14,205 nt of DNA from NCBI GenBank assembly GCA_023262305.1, contig JALRCK010000020.1:1-14205 (forward strand), read 5' to 3'. The notes beneath the pieces are model-generated. The model was not told the origin of the DNA and did no database searches. It was given only the letters and a program-made list of their open reading frames with translations. This stretch comes from Deltaproteobacteria bacterium (GTDB lineage: Bacteria > Bdellovibrionota_C > UBA2361 > OMII01). This document shows, one piece after another, positions 1 to 7,050 of the stretch. The position numbers and the translations under genes are program-made. Each line of letters begins with the position of its first letter. The stretch's first letter is position 1.

Positions 1-39
1 AGCCTCGAGGGATAGAGGACCCTTAGGGGAGCTTCTTTA

Positions 40-591
40 CTATGCAGACGAGCTGGACTGTTTGCTGGATGCCCAAAAAAGCCCTGTGAAGCGGGACAAG
101 ATCTCTTTCGGATCCGCAACGTCATTGAGGAGCCTCAATCCCGAAGCTGGAGCCTCAAAATTAGCCCGGATGCGGGAGGCATACTGAGCCGAAACCGCGT
201 CCCCTCTCGCCTGAAGCCGGTCAGTAATGAGCTCGTCCGGAGCATCAACCCACACCATTCGAAGACCAGGATGATGCGAAACCACCAACGCCCGATGACG
301 CGCCTTGTAGGCTGCCTGCATTACAAGAAGCTTCGGATGCTTCTGTTTCAAGTCGCTGATCCGCTGGGTAACGATCGCGAAGAAATCGTCTCGCATCTGC
401 TCTGTAAAGGGCGTCCCCGCCGCTATCGCCGCCCGCATCTCAGGGGTGCAATCGGTATCGAGATCGTAGCAGTGGTACCCCAACTGGGCAGAAACCAGAT
501 TTCCACAGTAGGTCTTACCCGCTCCGGCGAGACCGAAAAAAAACACTAGAGCAGGCAGTTGATCCTGCGATGTCGACGGGTTGAATGACAT
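40..591 (-). CDS. P-loop kinase-like ATP-binding protein (AAA_33 / small-molecule kinase type)
   Basis: This 183-aa cytoplasmic protein has a Walker A motif near its N-terminus (GLAGAGKT, residues 20-27), preceded by a hydrophobic strand (residues 14-19). An aspartate-rich strand follows (YDLDTD, about 42-47), and an Arg-rich lid-like stretch lies about residues 123-145. Size and layout match the small P-loop kinases (gluconate kinase, shikimate kinase and related uncharacterised members), which transfer the ATP gamma-phosphate to a small molecule. The substrate cannot be read from the sequence. The C-terminus is a Ser-rich tail. The ATG at 591 has no clear Shine-Dalgarno, but it sits just far enough upstream of the P-loop for a normal fold. 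It lies 158 nt downstream of the single-TM gene on the same strand and may be co-transcribed. The kinase fold is seen in the motif; the reaction is inference. Confidence 0.8.
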   Translation of the reverse strand: MSFNPSTSQDQLPALVFFFGLAGAGKTYCGNLVSAQLGYHCYDLDTDCTPEMRAAIAAGTPFTEQMRDDFFAIVTQRISDLKQKHPKLLVMQAAYKARHRALVVSHHPGLRMVWVDAPDELITDRLQARGDAVSAQYASRIRANFEAPASGLRLLNDVADPKEILSRFTGLFWASSKQSSSSA

Positions 592-715
592 AGCGGGGAC
601 TCTATGCTGGATCCGGACCTCTTTCCAGCTGATGAGACATAAAAACCGAATGTGGCGGTCAAAAAGTGCCCTAGAGCGTCATCATGAGGGCTTTTCTGTA
701 GCCGAAATACTAGTA

Positions 716-746
716 GGGCTCTCGCCATACTCTTTCGAGAGAGCCC
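716..746 (-). terminator. Stem-loop just after the stop of the single-TM gene
   Basis: GGGCTCTC (716-723) and GAGAGCCC (739-746) form a perfect 8-bp inverted repeat with a 15-nt loop. It begins 3 nt after the stop codon (750-752, read on the minus strand). In the minus-strand direction it is followed by TACTAGTATTTCGG, which is not a true T-tract. It could attenuate transcription between the two minus-strand genes or stabilise the mRNA 3' end. Confidence 0.4.
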
Positions 747-749
747 CGA

Positions 750-1205
750 TTACTTCGCGGGCGGCACAAACGGCGCACACGAAGGGCACTCGGCTCTAAA
801 ATCCATGGAATCAGAGCTTAAAACCACCATCTCAAAGGTAGTAGAGTAATCTCCAATCTCACCCGGCCCGAGCACAGGTTTTCCCTTCAAAATAACCGGG
901 AGCCCTCGAACAACTCCGGAAACAACGACACCATGAGCAACGGCTTGTCCGCGATTTTTAATCTTGAGCTGGACACCTTTGAGACGAGTTGTGGAGCCCT
1001 CCTCCCAGGTCTTAACCGGTCCCATAACGATGACGAGCTCCCCTTGGAGAATAGGACCTACCACAACAGGCTCTCGGGTTAGGAGACCATACAGGACCAC
1101 TCCGAGGAGGAGCACAAAGGTCCCCCCCAAGATACCCACAGCGGTCTTGTTCTCCTCCAACCATGGGGGAAGAGAACTTTTTTTCTTAACTTGGTACGAA
1201 TTCAC
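750..1205 (-). CDS. Single-pass membrane-anchored protein of unknown function
   Basis: I do not recognise this 151-aa protein. It has a short basic N-terminus (VKKKS), one strong transmembrane segment (about residues 22-44, rich in G, V and L), and a C-terminal domain of about 105 residues. That domain has beta-strand character (VQLKIKNRGQAVAHGVVVSG), resembling extracytoplasmic Ig-like or CARDB-like folds where a 'KNRGQ' turn is common. Two cysteines (CPSC, near residue 142) lie close to the end. By the positive-inside rule the C-terminal domain should face the periplasm. The start is the GTG at 1205, chosen because GAGAGG lies 5 nt upstream. The gene diverges from the 1392-2354 membrane protein and precedes the P-loop kinase gene. 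The role is unknown. Confidence 0.72.
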   Translation of the reverse strand: MNSYQVKKKSSLPPWLEENKTAVGILGGTFVLLLGVVLYGLLTREPVVVGPILQGELVIVMGPVKTWEEGSTTRLKGVQLKIKNRGQAVAHGVVVSGVVRGLPVILKGKPVLGPGEIGDYSTTFEMVVLSSDSMDFRAECPSCAPFVPPAK

Positions 1206-1335
1206 TTCAACCTCTCAAGAGTCTGCCCAGCATACTACTTCCACATGTGGCGCCCCGAAAAGCTCAAATATAACCCCCGCAAGCAGAAACCGTGTTCGCC
1301 AGAGAGACCTAGCTTTATGTAAGGAAATCGGTAAT

Positions 1336-1364
1336 TTGAAAAAAAGCTATCAATTTGAGATAGT
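1336..1364 (+). promoter_or_regulatory. Sigma-70-like promoter for the 1392 membrane protein gene
   Basis: TTGAAA (1336-1341; 5/6 to the -35 consensus), a 17-nt spacer and GATAGT (1359-1364; 4/6 to -10) lie 27 nt upstream of the ATG at 1392. Spacing is ideal, but the -10 is weak. Confidence 0.5.
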
Positions 1365-1391
1365 CCTCCAGCCCGACTAACCGCGACCACC

Positions 1392-2354
1392 ATGAACACA
1401 AAAGCCCTCCTCAAGCTCGCCCTTAGCATCATCATGGTGGCGATCGTTCTAAGCTCTGTAAACTTCCAGACCCTTCAGGCTACTTTTCTGACCATGTCAC
1501 CAGTGACGGTTATCTTGGTGATAGTCGGGTATACGATGGGACAGCTCTTAAGCTCCTTTAAGTGGTGGACGATCGCTTACTCGGGCGGAATCAAGACACC
1601 CTATCCAACAGCGCTGAAGGCCTACTTCATCGGGATGTTTCTCAATTGCTTTAGCTTCGGAATGCTCGGAGGTGACGCTGCCCGAGGAATCCTTGTAGCT
1701 AACGGTCAACCCAAAAAGACCGAGGGCATTGCCTCAGTAGTAGCCGACCGTGTTCACGGATTGATAGTCTTAAGCTGTATCGCCCTGGCCACCTGCGCGA
1801 TTATGGGAAGGGATCGCGTTTCTCCGGACCTTCTTCAGCTTTTACTCCTCTTGGTAATCGGCTGCACCGCCGGATGGTTGATCGGTCCTTGGCTACTGCC
1901 GAGGCTCCCCTTCATTCGACACTCCCGGATTGGTGTGAAACTGCAGCAGGTGATGGCGATCTTTCCGCGAGACCTCAAGACGCTCGCGATTATTACCGGT
2001 ATCTCTGTTATCTTTCATCTCACCCAGATATCACTGCACTCCCTCATGGCCTCAGGGATGGGGGTCTCCATCCCCTTCACAACCCTCTTGCTCGTCATCC
2101 CTTTTGTGAACATCGTCTGCAGCCTTCCGATTAGTTGGAACGGACTCGGCGTACGAGAACAAGCGTACACCTACTTTTTGGCGAGTACACCAGCCATCGT
2201 TAGCGACGAGCAAGCAGTTGCCTTCGGAGCGATATGGCTCCTTGCGGTTACCGTATCGAGCGCTATCGGTGGTATCATCGCAATCATCTCAGGCGACCTT
2301 AAGAGCTTGAAGGCGCACGGAGCGGATACGGGCACGAATGGGGCAACGCCTTAG
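1392..2354 (+). CDS. Polytopic membrane protein, LPG-synthase-TM / UPF0104 family ('flippase-like')
   Basis: The 320-aa integral membrane protein has about seven to eight hydrophobic segments (roughly residues 5-22, 37-55, 75-92, 116-137, 145-165, 193-212, 225-245 and 272-298). It carries the family signature: an aromatic/Gly-rich stretch ending in GGDAARG (about residues 93-99) followed by ADRVHGL (about 118-124). The family includes the transmembrane half of MprF (lysyl-phosphatidylglycerol synthase) and AglD-like proteins. Stand-alone members often sit near glycosyltransferase genes and are proposed to move or modify lipid-linked substrates. No soluble aminoacyltransferase domain is present, so lysyl-PG synthesis is not supported. 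The ATG at 1392 is preceded by a plausible promoter. The stop overlaps the stop of mreB on the other strand by 4 nt. The family call is good; the substrate is unknown. Confidence 0.85.
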   Translation: MNTKALLKLALSIIMVAIVLSSVNFQTLQATFLTMSPVTVILVIVGYTMGQLLSSFKWWTIAYSGGIKTPYPTALKAYFIGMFLNCFSFGMLGGDAARGILVANGQPKKTEGIASVVADRVHGLIVLSCIALATCAIMGRDRVSPDLLQLLLLLVIGCTAGWLIGPWLLPRLPFIRHSRIGVKLQQVMAIFPRDLKTLAIITGISVIFHLTQISLHSLMASGMGVSIPFTTLLLVIPFVNIVCSLPISWNGLGVREQAYTYFLASTPAIVSDEQAVAFGAIWLLAVTVSSAIGGIIAIISGDLKSLKAHGADTGTNGATP

Positions 2355-3367
2355 CGAAGCCAGACCCCTTCAAATATATCACTGTGATCGAGGCACTTTC
2401 CTGCACCCTCCGCAACAACGCCGAGGGGATCCGCTGGGATCGAAACTTCAAGCTGCAACTCCTCGGAGAGGCGCTTGCCGAGACCTCTCACCAAGGCGCC
2501 TCCTCCAGCAAGGGAGAGTCCGCGATGAATAATGTCCCCCGCTAATTCAGGAGGCGTATTCTCAAGAGTTTGCCGAATAGCGAGCACTATCGATCCTATC
2601 ACCTCACTCATCGCTTCGCGAACCTCTCGCCCGCTCACCATAAGTGCGATCGGAGTGCCGTGAATAAGCGAGCGTCCTCGGACCTCCATACTCTCATGAT
2701 CGTAGTCAGAGTGCGCCGTCCCGATTGATTTCTTGATCTGCTCAGCAGTGCCCTCTCCTATCAGCACATGGTGTCGTCGCCTCATGTAGTTGAGAATCGC
2801 CTCATCGAGGGCATCTCCGCCCTGCCGAAGCGATGTGGACCAGATCATATCCTTCATGCTGATGATGGCGATGTCCGTAGTCCCACCACCGATATCAACG
2901 ACGAGACTTCCGACCGGCTCCGTTACAGGCAGATCGCACCCGATCGCCGCAGCCATCGCCTCATCGATCAACCGAACCTCACGAGCTTGCCCATCGAGCG
3001 CCTCTCTGATGGCCCGCTTTTCTACCTCTGTAATTCCACAAGGAACTCCCACCATCACGCGGGGTTTAGATATCGACCACCAGGTGGCCCGAACCTTGGA
3101 GATAAAGTGCCGAACCATCAGGCTCGCAACCTCAAAGTCTGCGATTACCCCGGTGCGCACTGGGCGAATCACCTCTACTCCCTCGGGAGTCTTACCGAGC
3201 ATCGTCTTTGCTTCTGCCCCAAAGGCAACGGGCGTGCGCTTCCCCTTAACTTCCTTGAGAGCCACCATTGATGGCTCATTCAAAAGGATGCCGACCCCCT
3301 TCTCATAGATGAGGGTGTTCGCTGTTCCCAGGTCAATCGCGAGGTCTCGGCCAAAGATTCGTTTCAT
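2351..3367 (-). CDS. mreB: Rod shape-determining protein MreB (bacterial actin)
   Basis: This encodes a 338-aa MreB, the ATP-dependent actin homologue that forms membrane-bound filaments guiding lateral cell-wall synthesis. Visible actin-fold motifs are the N-terminal phosphate-1 motif (AIDLGTANTLIY, about residues 9-20), VMVGVPCGITEVEKRAI, the phosphate-2 motif VVDIGGGTTDIAII, and the adenosine motif LAGGGALVRGL near the C-terminus. Length matches the family (about 335-350 aa). The frame is open upstream to 3424, but I chose the ATG at 3367 because MKRIFGRDLAIDLGTANT aligns with normal MreB N-termini. No strong Shine-Dalgarno precedes either start; the ATG at 3397 is a possible alternative. 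The gene stands alone: mreC, mreD and pbp2/rodA are not adjacent. It diverges from the broken dehydrogenase gene and converges with the UPF0104-type gene. Confidence 0.95.
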   Translation of the reverse strand: MKRIFGRDLAIDLGTANTLIYEKGVGILLNEPSMVALKEVKGKRTPVAFGAEAKTMLGKTPEGVEVIRPVRTGVIADFEVASLMVRHFISKVRATWWSISKPRVMVGVPCGITEVEKRAIREALDGQAREVRLIDEAMAAAIGCDLPVTEPVGSLVVDIGGGTTDIAIISMKDMIWSTSLRQGGDALDEAILNYMRRRHHVLIGEGTAEQIKKSIGTAHSDYDHESMEVRGRSLIHGTPIALMVSGREVREAMSEVIGSIVLAIRQTLENTPPELAGDIIHRGLSLAGGGALVRGLGKRLSEELQLEVSIPADPLGVVAEGAGKCLDHSDIFEGVWLR

Positions 3368-3435
3368 ACGCAGATTCAATATGGTGACACATTTCATTTC
3401 CGATGTACAAATAAGACACACCAAGCGAGGGACCT

Positions 3436-4258
3436 ATGAGAGAGATAAAAATCGTTGGAGTTGTTGGAGCTGGGCAGATGGGAGCCGGCATCGCGCAAGT
3501 TGTCGCCACTGCAGGATATAAGACGATTCTGTGGGACGCCGCACCACAAGCCATCGAGCGCGGATTAGCAGGAATAGACGCCCGCCTCGCAAAAGCGACC
3601 GAAAAAGGCACCCTGAGCGAACAGGATCGAGCAGCCACCCGATCTCGACTCTCGGCAGCAAAAGCGATCACGGACTTCGCCTCCTGCGACCTCGTGATTG
3701 AGGCTGTCATTGAGCAGTTTGAGGCTAAAGCAGCGTTGTTCAAGCAGCTCGACCAGGTACTCCCCAAAGGTGCTCTCCTCGTCAGCAACACCTCCTCAAT
3801 TTCGATCACCCGACTCGCAGCGGTTACCTCGAGACCAGAGCTCGTCTTAGGAGTTCACTTCATGAACCCTGTTCCTGTCATGAAGCTCGTCGAGCTCATC
3901 CGCGGGCTCCAAACTACCGATGAGAGCTACACCACGTTACAAAAGTTCTGCGCTTCGATTCAAAAGACAACGGTGCTTGCGATCGATGCTCCAGGATTCG
4001 TGGTGAATCGCATCCTCTGCCCGATGCTCAACGAAGCGATCTTCCTCGTGCACCGCAATGAAGTTAGGAACGAACCAACCGATGGGCCCCCTTACCCTCG
4101 CTGATTTTGTCGGGCTCGACACCCTCCTCTACATCCTGCAGGTGTTGCACCGTGAGCTGGGCGAAGACAAGTATCGACCGTGCCCGCTCCTGATCAAGTA
4201 TGTTGAGGCCGGTTGGTTCGGAAAGAAGAGCGGTAAAGGCTTCTATACCTATTCTTAA
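3436..4258 (+). pseudogene. 3-hydroxybutyryl-CoA dehydrogenase, frameshifted by an internal deletion
   Basis: The intact family enzyme is about 282 aa and oxidises (S)-3-hydroxyacyl-CoA with NAD(P) in butanoate and fatty-acid metabolism. Residues 1-205 (frame starting at ATG 3436) are well conserved: Rossmann motif GVVGAGQMGAGIAQV, DLVIEAVIE, SNTSSISI, the catalytic-His segment GVHFMNPVPVMKLVE, and APGFVVNRI. After EAIFLVH (codons ending at 4053) the frame changes. The correct continuation ([21 protein letters not shown] to GFYTYS) resumes in another frame at ATG 4058 and ends at 4258. The usual linker between these blocks (of the type EGVASAEDIDKA, 12 residues) is represented by only 4 nt, so about 32 nt are missing. 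The original frame stops at 4102-4104. The product would lack most of the C-terminal dimerisation domain. A real mutation and a sequencing or assembly error cannot be told apart here. Confidence 0.85.
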
Positions 4259-4280
4259 AGAGGCCACCCGTGGTGGACCA

Positions 4281-4496
4281 TCACCCGACCCGACGGCTGA
4301 CAGCTAAGCGCGAACGCTCCTCCTCAAGCTCAAGCACTGCAAGCCTTACGAGCGTGTCCTCTTTTTGGGGAGACTCCAACTCGTGGATAACCTCCAGCGC
4401 AGCCGAGAGGAAAGCCCCTTGATGGCTTCCATGACCCCGTTGAATCTCTTGAATGACGTCTCCAAACACACCCCTCACGTAATCTACTCCTCGCAC
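4281..4496 (-). CDS. Small helical protein coupled to the DUF892 gene (hypothetical)
   Basis: I do not recognise this 71-aa ORF. It starts with GTG at 4496, just 9 nt after the stop of the DUF892 gene. The junction supplies AAGGAG 5 nt before the GTG, partly formed by the upstream stop codon, which is what a translationally coupled gene looks like. The product has no signal peptide or membrane segment and is rich in charged, helix-forming residues, with a long probable helix near the C-terminus (about residues 44-66, rich in Glu, Leu and Arg). Histidines (HGSHQG, near residues 22-27) are not in a known motif. Because of its position it may act with the ferritin-like protein, but that is inference. 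It could also be a chance frame; the well-placed ribosome site is the main support. Confidence 0.5.
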   Translation of the reverse strand: MRGVDYVRGVFGDVIQEIQRGHGSHQGAFLSAALEVIHELESPQKEDTLVRLAVLELEEERSRLAVSRRVG

Positions 4497-4505
4497 ATCA
4501 TCTCC

Positions 4506-5051
4506 TTACGACGCCATATCTCGGGGACTCACTCGATACACCCCGTACTCGCGCGTTGAGGTCTCATGAATCGCGGAGTCCATCATGTCCTCGGTGAGCA
4601 AGATCAGCGATCGCTCATTCTCCTCCGCTTGGGACAGCATGCCCTCTAACGTCTTTGCTACCTCCCCCTCCTCCAGCACATCGGCAAACGACCGAATGAT
4701 CTCGTAGCAACTCTTCTCAAAATGCCCTACTTGTCGGAGCGTTGTCATAATACCAAGGTCAAGCACCTTCTCCTCGCCTCGCAATTCCGAGAGCGCGCTG
4801 GCGTGTCGTACAAACGCCTCCATGACCCCACACCTCTCGCCCCCCAGATTCTCCGTAATGATCTTAGCTATCGTCTCGAGGCGCTCACACCTCTCTTCGA
4901 CCTGGAGTTGATACTCTCGAATCAAGGATTTGAGCTCCTGCGAAGCCACCCCCTGAAGCACTTTTGGCAACGTCTTAGAGAGCTGATGCTCCGCCGAGTA
5001 CATGAATCGAAGTTGCTGAACAAATAACGCCCGTAGGGATTGAAGAGCCAT
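4506..5051 (-). CDS. Ferritin-like DUF892 (YciE/YciF family) protein
   Basis: The 181-aa, almost entirely helical protein matches DUF892: LRALFVQQLRFMYSAEHQLSKTLPKV at the N-terminus, a four-helix bundle, and a last helix containing AEENERSL. Members form ferritin-like bundles with a putative di-metal site and are associated with stress responses; their biochemical function is not established. Several expected ligand positions look changed. The helix-2 E-x-x-H element reads E-E-R (R54 where His is usual) and the helix-3 'VEHYE' element reads VGHFE (G109 where Glu is usual), while E21 and H110 are kept. This comparison is from memory of the family. The ATG at 5051 is preferred over upstream in-frame starts (ATG 5066, TTG 5069) because GAGGTG is well placed before it. 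A small ORF follows, coupled through the stop codon. Confidence 0.88.
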   Translation of the reverse strand: MALQSLRALFVQQLRFMYSAEHQLSKTLPKVLQGVASQELKSLIREYQLQVEERCERLETIAKIITENLGGERCGVMEAFVRHASALSELRGEEKVLDLGIMTTLRQVGHFEKSCYEIIRSFADVLEEGEVAKTLEGMLSQAEENERSLILLTEDMMDSAIHETSTREYGVYRVSPRDMAS

Positions 5052-5213
5052 AGTGACGCACCTCATCAAAAAATCAGTGTAAGTCCGCGACCGCGAACCC
5101 GAAGAGATTGTGCCTCTACCTGACAGAACCTTACATGAGCAGTGTCACTCTATGACCGTAAAACGGTTTATTGCCCACCCTGACGAGACCCACTACACTA
5201 TCCAGAGACATCC

Positions 5214-6281
5214 ATGAACCACGAATCGCAGACCAAAGAACATCCTACCGCGGTCAATCATGACCCCGCTTCCAGCACTCATTCGAGTCAGGAGCGTGGA
5301 CTCGCGATCATCTTGGTTATCTTTATGGTCGCGTTGGCATCGGCGATCCTCTTTTCTCTTACCGATTCAACCTATGTTGCCATGCGACTCAACAGCGCGG
5401 CTGAGCAGCGCATAAAAGCAGAGTACATTCTGAAGTCGGCGGTGAATGTCGCTCAATTCTTGATTAAAAACGACATCACTGCGTTCGATGACCCTACACA
5501 GGATGCATGGATGGCATTCGTAGATGGTCGTGAGATCCCCGGAGAGCTTCTCGCCCTCCCCGAGCCGAACATCAGAGTATCTCTCCTCATCGCCTCTATG
5601 AATGGCAAGGTGCCAATCCTACAAGCCTACTCAACATCCGGCGCCAACAACGATTGGAGAGGAATTCTCCTGCGACTCTTTCAGCAGCTGGATTTCGACA
5701 ACTCACAGTTGGCGATGAACGAGTCCCCACAGAAGCAGACCCTACCGAACTCGGCTCAACTCGTGGCGAACCTAATCGACTACCTCGACAGCGATAAAGA
5801 CAATTTCCCTGGTGACGGAGTGATACCTCAAGGGATGGAGGAAGCCCTGCCTGATGGACAAACCTTTCGCAACTCGGGCACGATCGATTCACTCGCGAAT
5901 GAGCTCTCTACTATTCCCGGCTTCTCCCCTGGACGGATTCAGCGACTCCTTCCCTTTGTGACAAAGATTCGAACGATCGACATCAACGTCAACGCGGCCT
6001 CCCGAGAGGTACTGGCGTCGGTGCTTACGGATCCGAACCTAGCCCAGAGTATCGAGCAGTGCCGATCGCAGGGACCAATCCAGAACCCGCAACAGGATCT
6101 GGTGAGCCGATGTGGCGTGAATGACACCGGAAACTCAAAGTTCAGGGGTCAGGGGCAATGGTTTGAGGTCATCGCCAAGGTGGAATACGGGACAGCCATG
6201 TTTATGGCGAGCGCAGAGCTGAACAATGCCGGCGGAGGAGCAGGCAAGCTTCCAAAGCTCCATAGCTTTCGGATGTACTAG
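5214..6281 (+). CDS. gspK: Type II secretion system minor pseudopilin GspK-like protein
   Basis: The 355-aa protein starts with a polar leader of about 29 residues ending in ...QERG. A strongly hydrophobic helix follows (about residues 30-47, LAIILVIFMVALASAILF), the layout of a prepilin-peptidase substrate cut after the Gly. Position +5 of the mature form is Leu, not Glu; absence of Glu5 is characteristic of GspK. The large periplasmic domain contains the GspK-type helical insert (LVANLIDYLDSDKDN, Asp-rich and possibly Ca-binding) and the diagnostic block IDINVNAASREVLASVL (about residues 257-273). GspK caps the pseudopilus tip with GspI and GspJ. Length is in the family range. No other gsp gene is adjacent, so the rest of the secretion system must be elsewhere. 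The Shine-Dalgarno (AGAGAC) is weak. Confidence 0.87.
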   Translation: MNHESQTKEHPTAVNHDPASSTHSSQERGLAIILVIFMVALASAILFSLTDSTYVAMRLNSAAEQRIKAEYILKSAVNVAQFLIKNDITAFDDPTQDAWMAFVDGREIPGELLALPEPNIRVSLLIASMNGKVPILQAYSTSGANNDWRGILLRLFQQLDFDNSQLAMNESPQKQTLPNSAQLVANLIDYLDSDKDNFPGDGVIPQGMEEALPDGQTFRNSGTIDSLANELSTIPGFSPGRIQRLLPFVTKIRTIDINVNAASREVLASVLTDPNLAQSIEQCRSQGPIQNPQQDLVSRCGVNDTGNSKFRGQGQWFEVIAKVEYGTAMFMASAELNNAGGGAGKLPKLHSFRMY

Positions 6282-6355
6282 GCCGCCGATAAAAAGCCTG
6301 TCATATCCAAGCGTTACAGTGGCGACACCGAGGATAAATACAGCCCCCCCAGCCT

Positions 6356-6382
6356 TTGACAATTTACTGAAAGATATATAAG
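6356..6382 (+). promoter_or_regulatory. Candidate rpmB promoter
   Basis: TTGACA (6356-6361) is a perfect -35 hexamer, and TATAAG (6377-6382) is a 5/6 match to -10. The spacer is 15 nt, shorter than the usual 17. It lies 34 nt upstream of the L28 start codon, in the short gap after the gspK-like gene, so rpmB is probably transcribed independently. Confidence 0.5.
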
Positions 6383-6416
6383 GTTTGCGGAGCTTTTTAA
6401 CCTAGCGAGAAGTACT

Positions 6417-6659
6417 ATGGCACGTCGTTGTGATATCTCAGGTGTTACGCACCAAAACGGAAATCGAGTTAGCCACGCTAACAACAAGACCCATCATAAG
6501 TTTGAGTCCAACCTTCAGTCGAAGAAGTTATTTGTCCCGGAATTGGGCAAGACGGTTCGTGTACGAGTATCGACTCGTATCCTCCGCACGATTGATAAGC
6601 TCGGATTCTCCGGAGCCCTCAAGAAGTACGGTCTCTCGCTCGCTGACGTCACCAAGTAA
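6417..6659 (+). CDS. rpmB: 50S ribosomal protein L28
   Basis: The 80-aa basic protein is a full-length L28: MARRCDISG at the N-terminus, GNRVSHANNKTHHKF, the block LFVPELGKTVRVRVSTRILRTID, and a C-terminal helix (LKKYGLSLADVTK). L28 binds 23S rRNA in the large subunit. Only one cysteine (C5) remains, so this is the zinc-free (C-minus) form. The usual partner rpmG (L33) is not next to it; the downstream gene converges. A TTGACA/TATAAG promoter lies just upstream. The ribosome-binding site (AGCGAGAAG) is modest. The family identity is clear. Confidence 0.96.
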   Translation: MARRCDISGVTHQNGNRVSHANNKTHHKFESNLQSKKLFVPELGKTVRVRVSTRILRTIDKLGFSGALKKYGLSLADVTK

Positions 6660-6714
6660 AGCTATTAAGCAAGCTTTCACGCAAGACTCTGAGCATTACG
6701 GTCAAGCACGCTTT

Positions 6715-7050
6715 TTAGTGTAGGCAGCCCTTTCTAAGAGCGTTGAGCTTCTCTGCGCTGAGCTTCACAGCAGTGATACCGTTGAGGATCGCCTCGCCAC
6801 TGTCGCAGCTATCCTTCTCAACCGCACCTCGTAGGGCTTCGTTATCTATGACTCCCAATCGCTGAGATGGCGGAACAAAGATCTCCTTACATTCTCTGCA
6901 CTGAACCACCACGATGATGCCTTGGTAGGTCACCTTGGTAAGCTCCGTGGTAAAGTTTTGATCATCTACGCCCACCACTCCGCAACATGGGCATGTAATC
7001 GAATCAACAAAGGTCTCGGCCAATCCTTTGAGCCGAAATTTAAGAGCCAT
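6715..7050 (-). CDS. Small zinc-ribbon protein of a partner-switching operon (unknown function)
   Basis: The 111-aa product carries two CxxC knuckles, C20/C23 (in CPCC) and C51/C54 (CREC), separated by about 27 residues of beta-strand character: a typical zinc-ribbon layout. A hydrophobic strand (GIIVVVQ) precedes the second knuckle, and an acidic/helical C-terminal half follows. I do not recognise a named family. The ATG at 7050 is chosen because GGAGG sits 3 nt before it; an in-frame ATG at 7074 has no ribosome site. The gene overlaps the 3' end of the receiver-HATPase gene by 11 nt, so it is probably translationally coupled and works in the same signalling pathway, perhaps as a target or nucleic-acid-binding output. 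That role is inference. Confidence 0.78.
   Translation of the reverse strand: MALKFRLKGLAETFVDSITCPCCGVVGVDDQNFTTELTKVTYQGIIVVVQCRECKEIFVPPSQRLGVIDNEALRGAVEKDSCDSGEAILNGITAVKLSAEKLNALRKGCLH

Noticed and set aside
964..1380. 138-codon plus-strand open frame
   Set aside because: It lies mostly antisense to the single-TM gene, which has a good ribosome site and a clear membrane segment; the product is low-complexity Ser/Thr/Arg.
2768..3308. Two long plus-strand frames (167 and 172 codons)
   Set aside because: Both are antisense to the highly conserved middle of mreB and show no domain.
3368..3424. Upstream extension of mreB to TTG 3424
   Set aside because: The added residues do not fit MreB N-termini, and TTG 3424 lacks a ribosome site; ATG 3367 gives the family start.
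3333..3809. 158-codon minus-strand frame
   Set aside because: Antisense to the NAD-binding half of the dehydrogenase; Ser/Arg/Ala-rich shadow.
4054..4104. Programmed frameshift in the dehydrogenase
   Set aside because: Family residues are actually missing at the junction (about 32 nt), and no slippery heptamer is visible, so a deletion explains it better.
5155..5167. ACCGT-AAA-ACGGT mini-hairpin before gspK
   Set aside because: A 5-bp stem is expected by chance; no associated element.
6658..6677. AAAGCT/AGCTTT hairpin after rpmB
   Set aside because: Short AT-rich 6-bp stem with no following T-tract; not convincing as a terminator.
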